From Shinella sp. XGS7 (GTDB lineage Bacteria > Pseudomonadota > Gammaproteobacteria > Burkholderiales > Burkholderiaceae_C), in assembly GCF_020535565.1 (NCBI RefSeq), contig NZ_CP084758.1, positions 585,501 to 649,500 on the forward strand: a stretch of 64,000 nucleotides of DNA, written 5' to 3'. The notes below the pieces were generated by a model. That model saw only the letters and a list, made by a program, of their open reading frames with translations, did not search any database and was not told the DNA's origin. Shown one piece after another: positions 48,023 to 59,064 of the stretch (within the stretch, counting starts at the first letter, position 1; each line of letters begins with the position of its first letter). The position numbers and the translations under genes were made by a program.

Positions 48023-48916
48023 TTACAGCAGGCCCTTGAGCAGCTTGCCCATCTCGGACGGGTTGCGGGTCACGGTGAAGCCGCATTCTTCCATGATGGC
48101 CAGCTTGGCGTCGGCCGTGTCGGCCCCCCCCGAGATCAGCGCGCCGGCATGGCCCATGCGCTTGCCCGGAGGGGCGGTGACACCGGCGATGAAGCCCACA
48201 ACCGGCTTCTTCATGTTCAGCTTGCACCAGCGGGCGGCTTCGGCCTCGTCCGGGCCGCCGATCTCGCCGATCATGATCACGGCGTCGGTGTCCGGATCGT
48301 CGTTGAAGGCCTTCATCACGTCGATGTGCTTCAGACCGTTGATCGGGTCGCCGCCGATGCCCACGGCCGACGACTGGCCGATGCCCAGCTCGGTCAGCTG
48401 TGCCACGGCTTCATAGGTCAGGGTGCCGGAACGCGAGACCACGCCGACACGACCCTTGCGGTGGATGTGGCCGGGCATGATGCCGATCTTGATCTCGTCG
48501 GGCGTGATCAGGCCGGGGCAGTTGGGGCCCAGCAGCAGGGTGCGCTTGCCACCGGCGGCTTCCTTGGCCTTCATCTTGTTGCGCACTTCCAGCATGTCGC
48601 GAACCGGGATGCCTTCGGTGATGCAGATGGCCAGATCCAGGTCGGCCTCAACGGCTTCCCAGATGGCGGCCGCAGCGCCGGCGGGCGGCACATAGATCAC
48701 GGACACGGTGGCGCCGGTCTGGGCGGCGGCTTCCTTGACGGTGCCGTAAATGGGAATGTCGGAGAACTTCTCGCCCGCCTTCTTGGGGTTCACGCCAGCG
48801 ACGAAGGCGTTCTTGCCGTTCGCGTAGGCCTGGCAGCCCAGGGTGTGGAATTGACCGGTCTTGCCCGTGATGCCCTGGGTGATGACCTTGGTGTCCTTGT
48901 TGATGTAAATGCTCAT
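48023..48916 (-). CDS. sucD: Succinyl-CoA ligase alpha subunit
   Basis: 297 residues. CoA-binding Rossmann domain ([32 protein letters not shown]) and the active-site loop with phospho-His256 in [11 protein letters not shown]. It makes ATP or GTP from succinyl-CoA in the citric-acid cycle with SucC. It follows sucC by 27 bp. The codon pattern is host-like. Confidence 0.96.
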   Translation of the reverse strand: MSIYINKDTKVITQGITGKTGQFHTLGCQAYANGKNAFVAGVNPKKAGEKFSDIPIYGTVKEAAAQTGATVSVIYVPPAGAAAAIWEAVEADLDLAICITEGIPVRDMLEVRNKMKAKEAAGGKRTLLLGPNCPGLITPDEIKIGIMPGHIHRKGRVGVVSRSGTLTYEAVAQLTELGIGQSSAVGIGGDPINGLKHIDVMKAFNDDPDTDAVIMIGEIGGPDEAEAARWCKLNMKKPVVGFIAGVTAPPGKRMGHAGALISGGADTADAKLAIMEECGFTVTRNPSEMGKLLKGLL

Positions 48917-48943
48917 GTTCGTATTCCTTGGCTGGGGCTCGGC

Positions 48944-50104
<1,161 letters not shown>

Positions 50105-50128
50105 AGGGGTCTCGCTTAGAGGGAAAAG

Positions 50129-50713
50129 TCAGGAAGAGGATGCGGTCAGCGCGGCGGCCGGAGCCGGGCGATACCAGCGGGGGTAATGGGTCTGCACCAC
50201 AGGGCCATCGCTGCGCAGCGCATGGCACTTGTCGATCTGGAAGGGCGGCTGGCCGGAGCCGGCGTCGCCTTCGCGGGTATCGATCACGATGCCGGCAAAG
50301 GCCTGGATCACTGCCGTGGGCAGGACCTGGCTCAGCTCGGTCAGGTGGGTACAGGCCCGGGTACCGGCCAGGCGCTCCTTGACGCCGGCGCGGAAACCTT
50401 TGAGCAGGTTCAAGCCGGCCAGGCCGGCATAGGCATCACCATGCTCGCTGCAGCGGCCGGGATAGGGCATGCCGCGAGTCTCGGAGGTGGCGGCCAGCAC
50501 ATTCAGCTCGCGGTCCACCACCAGGCGCAGCAGCATGTCGTGCAGGGGCTCACCCGCACGGCGCAGGCCGGTGGCCAGCGGAATGTCGCGGGTCTTGGTG
50601 TCCTGGAGGCTGGCCTCGACATCAAACAGCCCGTCCTCGCGCGCAAAGACCTGCACATCGATCGCGCGACGGTGCAGCAAGCGGCGCTCGGCAACGGGGT
50701 TGAGCAAGGACAT
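50129..50713 (-). CDS. DUF2889 domain protein
   Basis: 194 residues from the ATG at 50713. DUF2889 pattern: RRLLHRRAIDVQVFAREDGL, FDVEASLQDTKTRDIPL, RCSEHGDAYAGLAGLNLLKG, GTRACTHLTELSQVLPTAVI. Conserved Cys/His residues (CSEHGD, CTHL) suggest a metal or cofactor site, but the family has no settled function. It stands between recX and sucC, a conserved position in Burkholderiales. Confidence 0.85.
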   Translation of the reverse strand: MSLLNPVAERRLLHRRAIDVQVFAREDGLFDVEASLQDTKTRDIPLATGLRRAGEPLHDMLLRLVVDRELNVLAATSETRGMPYPGRCSEHGDAYAGLAGLNLLKGFRAGVKERLAGTRACTHLTELSQVLPTAVIQAFAGIVIDTREGDAGSGQPPFQIDKCHALRSDGPVVQTHYPRWYRPAPAAALTASSS

Positions 50714-50859
50714 GAGGCGTTGAAACTGGGGCACAGCCAAGCCCGCCGTATCCCTGCGGGAGGGGGCGGGCACAACTGCCAAAGACCGCCAATGTAGCAT
50801 GCTGCGCTGCCGCAAGCCTTTCGCGAGGCTGTCAAGAACCGGAGGACGCCGGAACAAGC

Positions 50860-50873
50860 CGACCGTTCGGTCG
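50860..50873. promoter_or_regulatory. TetR-type operator-like palindrome
   Basis: CGACCG-TT-CGGTCG, a perfect 6+2+6 inverted repeat of the kind bound by TetR-family repressors, lies 146 bp before the DUF2889 gene and 63 bp past the recX stop. No tetR gene is in the window. Confidence 0.4.
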
Positions 50874-50936
50874 ATTCTGCATGCGCCCTCCCCGGCTCTG
50901 CAAGCGCAGTCCGGCCGCGGGCCGGGCGGCGCGCTG

Positions 50937-51476
50937 TCAATCATCCGTGTGGCGCAGCACCCGGCGAACCACCTCGGCGGAAAAGCCCCGCCCCACCAGA
51001 AAACGGGTCTGCTTGGCCCGCGCCGCCGCATCCTCGGGCGGGCGCTCGCCGAACTTGCGCTGCCAGACCTCGCGCGCGCGCGCGAGCTCGCTGTCCTTGA
51101 GCCGGGCCTGGGCCTCGGCATCCAGGCTCAGGCCATGCTGAGCCAGCTCCTGCTGGATACGCCGGTTGCCATAGCGGGCTGCGCGCGCATGCACCCGCGA
51201 CTCCACAAAACGGCTTTCGTCCAGATAGCCCCGGGCCTGCAACCAGATCAGCAGAGCCTCGACCTCGGCCTCTGGCGCTTCGGCGTCCGATTCAGACTCG
51301 GCACCGGCCCGAGCCTCCGCGCCTGCCGCTTCATCGGCAGCCGCTTGAGCCTGGGCCAAGCGCTCCGCGGCTCGGGCCCGAGCCAGGCGCAGCAGCTTGC
51401 CGCGCAGCTCGACCAGGCTGTGCTCGCGCTGAGCCAGGAGGGCGATGGCCCGCATCTTGAGCGAGAGCGGCTTCAT
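50937..51476 (-). CDS. recX: Regulatory protein RecX
   Basis: 179 residues from the ATG at 51476, which overlaps the upstream stop (TGATG). RecX binds and restrains RecA filaments. Helical repeats: MRAIALLAQREHSLVELRGK, WLQARGYLDESRFVESRVHA, GNRRIQQELAQHGLS, FLVGRGFSAEVVRRVLR. An Ala/Glu-rich insert (about 38-68) lengthens the first repeat. Confidence 0.92.
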   Translation of the reverse strand: MKPLSLKMRAIALLAQREHSLVELRGKLLRLARARAAERLAQAQAAADEAAGAEARAGAESESDAEAPEAEVEALLIWLQARGYLDESRFVESRVHARAARYGNRRIQQELAQHGLSLDAEAQARLKDSELARAREVWQRKFGERPPEDAAARAKQTRFLVGRGFSAEVVRRVLRHTDD

Positions 51477-51934
51477 CAGCCCTCCGGCAAGGCCAGGCTC
51501 AGCCCGGGGCGGCGATCTGGCGGCAAGGACTCCCGGCCGGGCAGGCCGGACTGGCGCCATGCCGGCGGTGCCTGCACATCGCTCCAGTACTCGTCCAGCG
51601 CCATGATGCGGCCCGCCTCCAGACGGAAATAGCTGTTGGCGTAGAAGGAGTGGTCACCATGATCCACCCGCAGCAGGCTCAGCACCTGGCCGGGCGCCAG
51701 GCTGTGCAGGGCCAGCAGATGCAGGCGCCAGCACTCGGGGTAGATCTCGTTGACATGCACCACGGCGGCGGCGCCCACAAAGCGCTCGCCCGTGGCCCAC
51801 CACTGACAGCAGGCCTCGGGGTGCAGCAGGGCGCGTGCCTCGGCCCAGCGCCGGGCCTGGTACAGAGCCCAGAAGCGCTGGACCAGCTGGCAGTCCTCGG
51901 GGCCGGACCCGACGACTGACGCCGAGACACTCAC
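51476..51934 (-). CDS. SnoaL/NTF2-like domain protein
   Basis: 152 residues. The cone-shaped NTF2-like fold is indicated by VQRFWALYQARRWAEARALL-HP, FYANSYFRLEAGRIMALDEY-WSDV. It may be an enzyme or binding protein; no substrate can be given. It sits between recA (9 bp) and recX (1-nt overlap) in one transcription unit, so it is probably SOS-induced along with them. Confidence 0.8.
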   Translation of the reverse strand: MSVSASVVGSGPEDCQLVQRFWALYQARRWAEARALLHPEACCQWWATGERFVGAAAVVHVNEIYPECWRLHLLALHSLAPGQVLSLLRVDHGDHSFYANSYFRLEAGRIMALDEYWSDVQAPPAWRQSGLPGRESLPPDRRPGLSLALPEG

Positions 51935-51943
51935 GGCCAGGCC

Positions 51944-52981
<1,038 letters not shown>

Positions 52982-53021
52982 GGTCAATCTCCTGTTTCGG
53001 CTGGGCGCATTATGGCCCAAT

Positions 53022-53037
53022 CTGTATATGCGTACAG
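53022..53037 (-). promoter_or_regulatory. LexA (SOS) box of recA
   Basis: CTGTATATGCGTACAG matches the consensus CTGT-N8-ACAG, 41 bp before the recA start. It predicts DNA-damage induction of recA and the genes after it. Confidence 0.9.
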
Positions 53038-53128
53038 TAGTTTAGACAGAGGCTGCTGCCATTCAATGTCAGGAGTCGCGGCCTCCCTAGAATGGGAGTC
53101 AGTGGCCGTACAAGAACAGGGGACAAGC

Positions 53129-53800
53129 ATGCGCATCCTGATAGCGGAAGACGATCAAGTGCTGGCCGATGGCCTGCTGCGCGCCCTGCGCGCCTCGGGC
53201 TATGCGGTGGATCAGGTCGGTTCCGGCACCGAAGCCGATGCCGCCCTGGCCTCGCATGAATTCGATCTGGTGATCCTGGACCTGGGCCTGCCCAAGCTGC
53301 ATGGCCTGGAGGTGCTGCGCAAGCTGCGCGCCCGTGGCGCCTCGATGCCGGTGCTGATCCTGACGGCGGCCGACAGTGTGGAGCAGCGCGTCAAAGGCCT
53401 GGACCTGGGCGCCGATGACTACATGGCCAAGCCCTTCTCGCTGCAGGAGCTGGAGGCGCGGGTGCGCGCCCTCACCCGCCGCGGCCTGGGCACCGCCTCC
53501 TCGGTGATCAAGCACGGCCCGCTGAGCTTCGATGCCACCGGCCGCGTGGCCTACATCAACGACCAGATGGTGGAGCTCTCGGCGCGCGAGCTCAGCCTGC
53601 TGGAAGTGTTGCTGCAGCGCGCCGGTCGCCTGGTCAGCAAGGACCAACTGGTGGAGCGCCTGTGCGAATGGGGCGAAGAGGTGAGCAACAACGCCATCGA
53701 GGTCTACATCCACCGCCTGCGCAAGAAGATCGAGCAGGGTCCCATACGCATCGCCACGGTGCGCGGCCTGGGCTACTGCCTGGAGAAGATCCCCGGATGA
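53129..53800 (+). CDS. OmpR-family response regulator (TctD/QseB-like)
   Basis: 223 residues from the ATG at 53129. Receiver: IAEDDQ, phospho-acceptor Asp51 (LVILDLGLPKLHG), Thr in LTAAD, Lys in MAKPFS. The C-terminal winged helix (about 130-220) shows ELSARELSLLEVLLQRAGRL, NAIEVYIHRLRKKI and IATVRGLGYCLE. It precedes the sensor kinase gene by 40 bp. Targets are unknown. Confidence 0.92.
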   Translation: MRILIAEDDQVLADGLLRALRASGYAVDQVGSGTEADAALASHEFDLVILDLGLPKLHGLEVLRKLRARGASMPVLILTAADSVEQRVKGLDLGADDYMAKPFSLQELEARVRALTRRGLGTASSVIKHGPLSFDATGRVAYINDQMVELSARELSLLEVLLQRAGRLVSKDQLVERLCEWGEEVSNNAIEVYIHRLRKKIEQGPIRIATVRGLGYCLEKIPG

Positions 53801-53840
53801 GCGCCCACGCCGGCTCCGCGGCCTGAAACTCGCGCCCTGA

Positions 53841-55361
53841 ATGGCCGAACGCGAGCATCGCTCCCTGTTTGGCGAGATCCTGGACTGGATGCTCGCCCCC
53901 CTGCTGGTGATCTGGCCCATCAGCGTGGCCCTGACCTGGCTGGTGGCCCAGGGCATTGCCGGCCGGCCCTATGACCGCGAGCTGGGGGAGATGGCGCGCA
54001 ATCTGGGCCTGCAGGTGGCTGCCGCCCAGGCACCCGAGGGCCGGCGCTCGCGTTATGCCCTGGCGCCCGAGGCAGCCGCCCTGCTGCGGGCCGACGAGGC
54101 CGACACGGTTTTCTACCAGGTGCTGGGCCTGCGCGGCGAGTTCCTCAGCGGCGACCGCAGCCTGCCCGTGCCCGATGCCGAGGCCGACAGCCCGGTCGTG
54201 CCCTGGGTGCTGCATTTCCGCGATGACGAGGTGGCCGGCGAGAACGTGCGCGTGGCCAATCTCTGGGTGGCGCCCGAGGGCATGGCCGGCAGCACCCAGA
54301 CCATGCTGGTACAGGTGGCCGAGACCCTGGGCAAGCGCTCGCGCCTGACCAACGAGATCATCAAGGGCGTGATCCTGCCGCAGTTCGTGATCCTGCCCCT
54401 GGCCGTGTTGCTGGTGTGGATGGCGCTGGCGCGCGGCATCGCGCCGCTCAACGATCTGCAGCGCCGCATCCGCTCGCGCGAGAGCTCGGACCTGAGCCCC
54501 ATTGACGAGCGCCGCATCCCCGACGAGGTGGCGCCCCTGGTGCGCGCCATCAACGACCTGCTGGGCCGGCTGGACCAGTCCATCAGCGCGCAAAAGCATT
54601 TCCTGGCCGACGCCGCCCACCAGCTCAAGACCCCGCTGGCCGGTCTGCGCACCCAGGCCGAGCTGGCCCAGCGCGAAATTGACGAGGGGCGCAGTTCGCC
54701 GGCCGAGCTCAAGCGCTCGCTCAAGCAGATCGCCCTGTCCAGCCAGCGGGCCGCCCATATGGTGAACCAGCTGCTGGCCATGGCCCGCGCCGAAGACCAG
54801 GAGCATGCCCAGCGGCGCAGCGCCGTCAATCTCTCGGCCCTGGCCATGGAGACGGTGCGCGACTTCGTGCCGCGCGCCATGGACAAGCGCATCGACCTGG
54901 GCTTCGAGGGCCCGGACGCCGGCCAGAGCGCGCTGCGTGTGCACGGCCACCCGCTGCTGATCCGCGAGCTGATCCGCAATCTGGTGGACAACGCCCTGCT
55001 CTACACCCCGGCCGGCGGCACCGTGACCGTGCGCGTGGTGGAAGACCCCTTCGGCCAGGTGACGGTGCTGCAGGTGGAGGACTCCGGCCCCGGCATTGCC
55101 GAGAGCGAGCGCGAGAAGGTGTTCCAGCCCTTCTACCGCGCCCTGGGCACCAATGTGGACGGCTCGGGCCTGGGCCTGGCCATCGTGCGCGAGATCGCCC
55201 AGGCCCACGAGGCCGAGATTACGCTGGACGAAACCCGCAGCCTGCGCCCGGGCCAGCCGCAGGAAGAGGGTCAGGGCCCCGGCGCACGCTTCACCGTGCG
55301 TTTCAGCGCCCAGGCGCGTGCCGCGGATGAGGGCGAGGCCGGCGCCTCCGTCGACGACTGA
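53841..55361 (+). CDS. TctE/QseC-like membrane sensor histidine kinase
   Basis: 506 residues. Two membrane helices (about 15-36 and 178-198) enclose a periplasmic 2CSK_N-type sensor. Then a HAMP-like linker, the H box LADAAHQLKTPLAGLRTQ (His260), N box LIRNLVDNALLYTP, and G boxes VEDSGPGI and GSGLGLAIVREI. It forms a pair with the regulator just upstream. TctE-like kinases often sense carboxylates, but no tricarboxylate transporter is adjacent. Confidence 0.9.
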   Translation: MAEREHRSLFGEILDWMLAPLLVIWPISVALTWLVAQGIAGRPYDRELGEMARNLGLQVAAAQAPEGRRSRYALAPEAAALLRADEADTVFYQVLGLRGEFLSGDRSLPVPDAEADSPVVPWVLHFRDDEVAGENVRVANLWVAPEGMAGSTQTMLVQVAETLGKRSRLTNEIIKGVILPQFVILPLAVLLVWMALARGIAPLNDLQRRIRSRESSDLSPIDERRIPDEVAPLVRAINDLLGRLDQSISAQKHFLADAAHQLKTPLAGLRTQAELAQREIDEGRSSPAELKRSLKQIALSSQRAAHMVNQLLAMARAEDQEHAQRRSAVNLSALAMETVRDFVPRAMDKRIDLGFEGPDAGQSALRVHGHPLLIRELIRNLVDNALLYTPAGGTVTVRVVEDPFGQVTVLQVEDSGPGIAESEREKVFQPFYRALGTNVDGSGLGLAIVREIAQAHEAEITLDETRSLRPGQPQEEGQGPGARFTVRFSAQARAADEGEAGASVDD

Positions 55362-55397
55362 AGCCGGCCGGGGCGCGCTTGGTGCCCCACTCAAGCC

Positions 55398-56549
55398 CTA
55401 CTTCTTCTTGCGCCGACTCTTGGCAATGGCCAGCAGGATGCCCAGGCTCAGGCCCAGGGTGACCATGGCCGTGCCGCCATAGCTCACGAAAGGCAGGGGC
55501 ACGCCCACCACGGGCAGGATGCCGCTGACCATGCCCATGTTCACGAACACATAGGTGAAGAAGGACAGGGTGATGGCCCCCGCCATCAGGCGCGAGAACA
55601 GGGTGGGCGCCTCCGAGGCGATCATCAGCCCGCGCAGGATCAGGGCCGTGAAGCCCAGCAGCAGGGCCAGGGCCCCCATCAGGCCGAACTCCTCGCCGTA
55701 GGCGGCGAAGATGAAGTCGGTGGTGCGCTCGGGGATGAACTCCAGATGGGTCTGCGTGCCCTTCATGAAGCCCTTGCCGCTCAGGCCGCCGGAGCCGATG
55801 GCGATCTCGCCCTGGATGATGTGGAAGCCCTTGCCCAGCGGGTCCTTGGTCGGATCCAGCAGGGTGCAGACCCGGTGCTTCTGATATTCGCGCAGCACCG
55901 GCCACTCCACATCGGGCTGGCAGATCTTCTCCTCGCTCATCACCAGGGTGGTGATGGCCGCCGCCCCCAGCAACATGGCCGGCAAGATGATGCGCCAGGG
56001 GAAGCCTGCGAAGAACACCACATAGAAGCCCGCGGCAAAGACCAGGATGGAGGTGCCCAGATCGGGCTGCTTAGCCACCAGGCCCACCGGCAGGGCCAGG
56101 ATCAGCAGGGCGATGCCGAAGTCCGCGGCGCGCAGCTGGCCCTCGCGGCGCTGGAACCACCAGGCCAGCATCAGGGGCGTGGCGATCTTCAGGATCTCCG
56201 AGGGCTGGATCACGATGCCCACATTGAGCCAGCGCGTGGCGCCCTTCTTGGTGATGCCGAACAGGGCGGTGGCCACCAGGAGGGCCACGCCTACGGTGTA
56301 GAGCGGTACGGCCAGGGCCATCAGGCGCTGTGGCGGCACCTGGGCCACCAAGAACATGATGCCGGCCGCCAGGGCCATATTGCGCGCATGGTCCACAAAG
56401 CGGGTGCCATGGTCGAAGCCGGCCGAGTACATGCACATCAGGCCCAGGCCGGCCAGCCAGAGCATGGCCAGCAGCAGGGGAATGTCAAAGCCCTCCAGCA
56501 GGGGCTTGAGACGCCGCCACAGCGGCGGCTTGCTCAGCACGGCGCTCAT
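55398..56549 (-). CDS. rodA: Peptidoglycan glycosyltransferase RodA (SEDS family)
   Basis: 383 residues, about ten membrane helices. SEDS signatures: SAGFDHGTRFVDHARNMAL, GATRWLNVGIVIQPSEILKI, KQPDLGTSILVFAAGFYVVF, GEEFGLMGALALLLG and PLPFVSYGGTAMVTLGLSLG. RodA polymerises glycan strands in the elongasome with PBP2. It overlaps mrdA by 4 nt (ATGA). Confidence 0.95.
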   Translation of the reverse strand: MSAVLSKPPLWRRLKPLLEGFDIPLLLAMLWLAGLGLMCMYSAGFDHGTRFVDHARNMALAAGIMFLVAQVPPQRLMALAVPLYTVGVALLVATALFGITKKGATRWLNVGIVIQPSEILKIATPLMLAWWFQRREGQLRAADFGIALLILALPVGLVAKQPDLGTSILVFAAGFYVVFFAGFPWRIILPAMLLGAAAITTLVMSEEKICQPDVEWPVLREYQKHRVCTLLDPTKDPLGKGFHIIQGEIAIGSGGLSGKGFMKGTQTHLEFIPERTTDFIFAAYGEEFGLMGALALLLGFTALILRGLMIASEAPTLFSRLMAGAITLSFFTYVFVNMGMVSGILPVVGVPLPFVSYGGTAMVTLGLSLGILLAIAKSRRKKK

Positions 56550-58549
56550 CGGGACGCTCCAGAAGCGGGGGCGGCGGCAGAGGCTGCCGCCGAAGCCGGC
56601 TGGCCCGGCAGCGGCGCCTGGGCCAGGGGTCGGGGCGTCCCCACCGGGGCCATGGTCTTGCCTTGCTGGGTCAGCGCGATGTCATCCTCGTTGGGGTACT
56701 GGCCGGCCAGCACGAAGTCGAACACGCGCCGCGCGATGGGGGCGGCCGCGGCCGAGCCCCAGCCGGCGTTCTCCACGATCAGGGCCAGGGCGATCACGGG
56801 CTGCTCCACCGGCGCGAAGGCCACGTAGAGCGAGTGGTCGCGCTTGCGCTCGTCAGCCTTGACGTCCTTGTACTTCTCGCCCGCGCGCAGGCCCACGGCC
56901 TGGGCCGTGCCGGTCTTGCCGCCGCTGGTGTAGGCCGCGCCGGCGAACACGCGCTGCGAGGTGCCCTCCAGCGTCACGCCGTGCATGGCGTTGCGGATCA
57001 CGTTCACGTCCTCGGGGCGCAGCGGCAGGGGCGTGAGTGCGTCGCTGGCCACGCGGCGGCGCTCGTGGCGCACCACGTCCTCCACCTCGCGCACCAGGCG
57101 CGGCCGGTAGCGCTGACCGCCGCTGGCGATGGTGGAGTAGGCGGTGGCCAGCTGCAGCATGGTGAAGCTGTTGTAGCCCTGGCCGATACCCAGGGAGATG
57201 GTCTCGCCGGCAAACCACTTCTGGTTGGCCGGGCTCTTGGCGAAGTAGCGCCGCTTCCAGGCCTGCGAGGGCAGCACGCCCGGCAGCTCGCCCTGCAGAT
57301 CGATCTCGGTGCGACGGCCCAGGCCGAAGGGCTCCAGCTCGTCGTGGATCAGGTCCACGCCCATCTCATTGGCCAGGCTGTAGAAGTAGACATTGGAGGA
57401 GCTGACGATGGCGGCGCGCATGTCCTTGGGGCCGGGCCGGTCGGTCTCCGGGCTGCCGAAGGTGCGGCCGCCGAAGCTGTAGGTCAGATTGTCCATGATG
57501 ACCGTGCCGGGTGCGCGCTTGCCGCTGGTCAGCGCCGCCATGGCCATCAGGGGCTTGAAGGTGGAGCCCGGCGGGTAGGTGCCGCGCAGGGCGCGGTTGA
57601 GCAGGGGCTTGTCGGGGTTCTCGTTGAGCTCGCGCCAGTTCTCGGCGTCGATGCCATCGACGAAGAGATTGGGGTCGAAGGTGGGCTTGGACACAAAGGC
57701 CAGCACCTCGCCATTGCGCGGGTCCATGGCCACCAAGGCACCGCGGCGGTCCTTGTAGAGTTCTTCCACCAGGGCCTGCAGGCGGATGTCGATGGACAGC
57801 ACCAGGGTGTTGCCCGGCGTGGGCGGCTTGTGCGCCAGGCGGCGCACCGCGCGACCACCGGCGCTGGTCTCCACCTGCTCGAAGCCGGTCAGGCCGTGCA
57901 GCTCCTTCTCGTAGGCCTGCTCCAGGCCCAGCTTGCCGATGAACTCGGTGCCACGGTAGTTGGCAATGTCCTCTTCGTCCCACTCGTCCATGGCCTTCTT
58001 CTCGGCCTGGTTGATGCGGCCGATATAGCCGATCAGGTGGCTGCCCACCTCGCCCAGCGGGTAGCTGCGGAACAGGCGCGCCTTGATCTCCACGCCGGGG
58101 AAGCGAAAACGCTGGGCGGTGAAGCGGGCCACCTCCTCGTCGCTGAGCTTGGTGCGGATCGGCAGGGACTCGAAGTTCTTGCTCTCGTCCATCAGGCGCT
58201 TGAAGCGCCGGCGGTCGCGCGCCTGGATCTCGATCACCTGGGCCAGGGCGTCGATGGTGGCCTCCAGATCGCCCGCCTTGCTGGGCGTGATCTCCAGGGT
58301 GTAGGCCGAGTAGTTGCTGGCCAGCACGATGCCGTTGCGGTCCTTGATCAGGCCGCGATTGGGCACGATGGGCACCACGGTGACCCGGTTGTTCTCGGCC
58401 CGCTCGGCCAGGCTGTCGTGCTGCAGCACCTGCAGATAGACCAGGCGCGTCACCAGCAGCCCGAAGCAGAACAGCACGAAGGCCGCCGCCGCCAGCACCC
58501 GCAGGCGGAAGCGCGAGAGCTCCTGCTCGAGGTTCTTGAGAACGGTCAC
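56546..58549 (-). CDS. mrdA: Penicillin-binding protein 2, transpeptidase of the elongasome
   Basis: 667 residues from a GTG at 58549 that overlaps the mreD stop (GTGA). One N-terminal membrane anchor (about 15-38), a pedestal domain (NRVTVVPIVPNRGLIKDRNG), then transpeptidase: catalytic Ser in YPPGSTFKPLMAMAAL, SSN in VSSSNVYFYS, KTG in TSGGKTGTAQAV. It cross-links peptidoglycan with RodA during rod growth. The C-terminal Pro/Ala-rich tail is typical of the group. Confidence 0.95.
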   Translation of the reverse strand: MTVLKNLEQELSRFRLRVLAAAAFVLFCFGLLVTRLVYLQVLQHDSLAERAENNRVTVVPIVPNRGLIKDRNGIVLASNYSAYTLEITPSKAGDLEATIDALAQVIEIQARDRRRFKRLMDESKNFESLPIRTKLSDEEVARFTAQRFRFPGVEIKARLFRSYPLGEVGSHLIGYIGRINQAEKKAMDEWDEEDIANYRGTEFIGKLGLEQAYEKELHGLTGFEQVETSAGGRAVRRLAHKPPTPGNTLVLSIDIRLQALVEELYKDRRGALVAMDPRNGEVLAFVSKPTFDPNLFVDGIDAENWRELNENPDKPLLNRALRGTYPPGSTFKPLMAMAALTSGKRAPGTVIMDNLTYSFGGRTFGSPETDRPGPKDMRAAIVSSSNVYFYSLANEMGVDLIHDELEPFGLGRRTEIDLQGELPGVLPSQAWKRRYFAKSPANQKWFAGETISLGIGQGYNSFTMLQLATAYSTIASGGQRYRPRLVREVEDVVRHERRRVASDALTPLPLRPEDVNVIRNAMHGVTLEGTSQRVFAGAAYTSGGKTGTAQAVGLRAGEKYKDVKADERKRDHSLYVAFAPVEQPVIALALIVENAGWGSAAAAPIARRVFDFVLAGQYPNEDDIALTQQGKTMAPVGTPRPLAQAPLPGQPASAAASAAAPASGASR

Positions 58550-59064
58550 AGCGGTCGGTGGGCGTCGGGATCGGGCGGACGGCGCTGCGGCGCCAGCAGC
58601 AGCCAGCTGGCCAGGGGCCAGAGCAGAGCCTCCAGCAGGGGCGCCAGCAGCAGGGACCAGCCTGGCCACATGCCGCCCACCATCAGGCGCACGGCAATCG
58701 AGATGGCATGGGCCAGCACGAAGAGGGGCAGGATCTGGGCGGCCTGACCCAGCAGGCCGAACCAGAGCAGGCGCCGGTGCAGGGCGATGGCACCGAAGCT
58801 CAGCACGCTGTAGGCCAGGGCATGCTGGCCCAGCAGGGCGCCGTGCTGCACATCGACCAGCAGGCCGAACACAAAGGCCCAGCCCACGCCCACGCGGCGC
58901 GGCTGGTGCACATTCCAGAACACCAGCACCAGGGCCAGCACGTCCGGCATCCAGGGCTGGCGGCCCACGGGCACCATGTCCACGATCAGGGCCAGCAGCA
59001 GGCTCAGGGCGATGAAGAAGGGTTTGGCCGGCAGCAGCAGCTGGTGGCCGCGCGGCATGATCAT
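58546..59064 (-). CDS. mreD: Rod-shape-determining membrane protein MreD
   Basis: 172 residues, five or six membrane helices (FFIALSLLLALIVDMV, DVLALVLVFWNV, VGVGWAFVFGLLVDVQHGAL). MreD links MreC and the wall synthases. It overlaps mreC by 4 nt and mrdA by 4 nt, in the conserved mreBCD-mrdA-rodA order. Confidence 0.92.
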   Translation of the reverse strand: MIMPRGHQLLLPAKPFFIALSLLLALIVDMVPVGRQPWMPDVLALVLVFWNVHQPRRVGVGWAFVFGLLVDVQHGALLGQHALAYSVLSFGAIALHRRLLWFGLLGQAAQILPLFVLAHAISIAVRLMVGGMWPGWSLLLAPLLEALLWPLASWLLLAPQRRPPDPDAHRPL

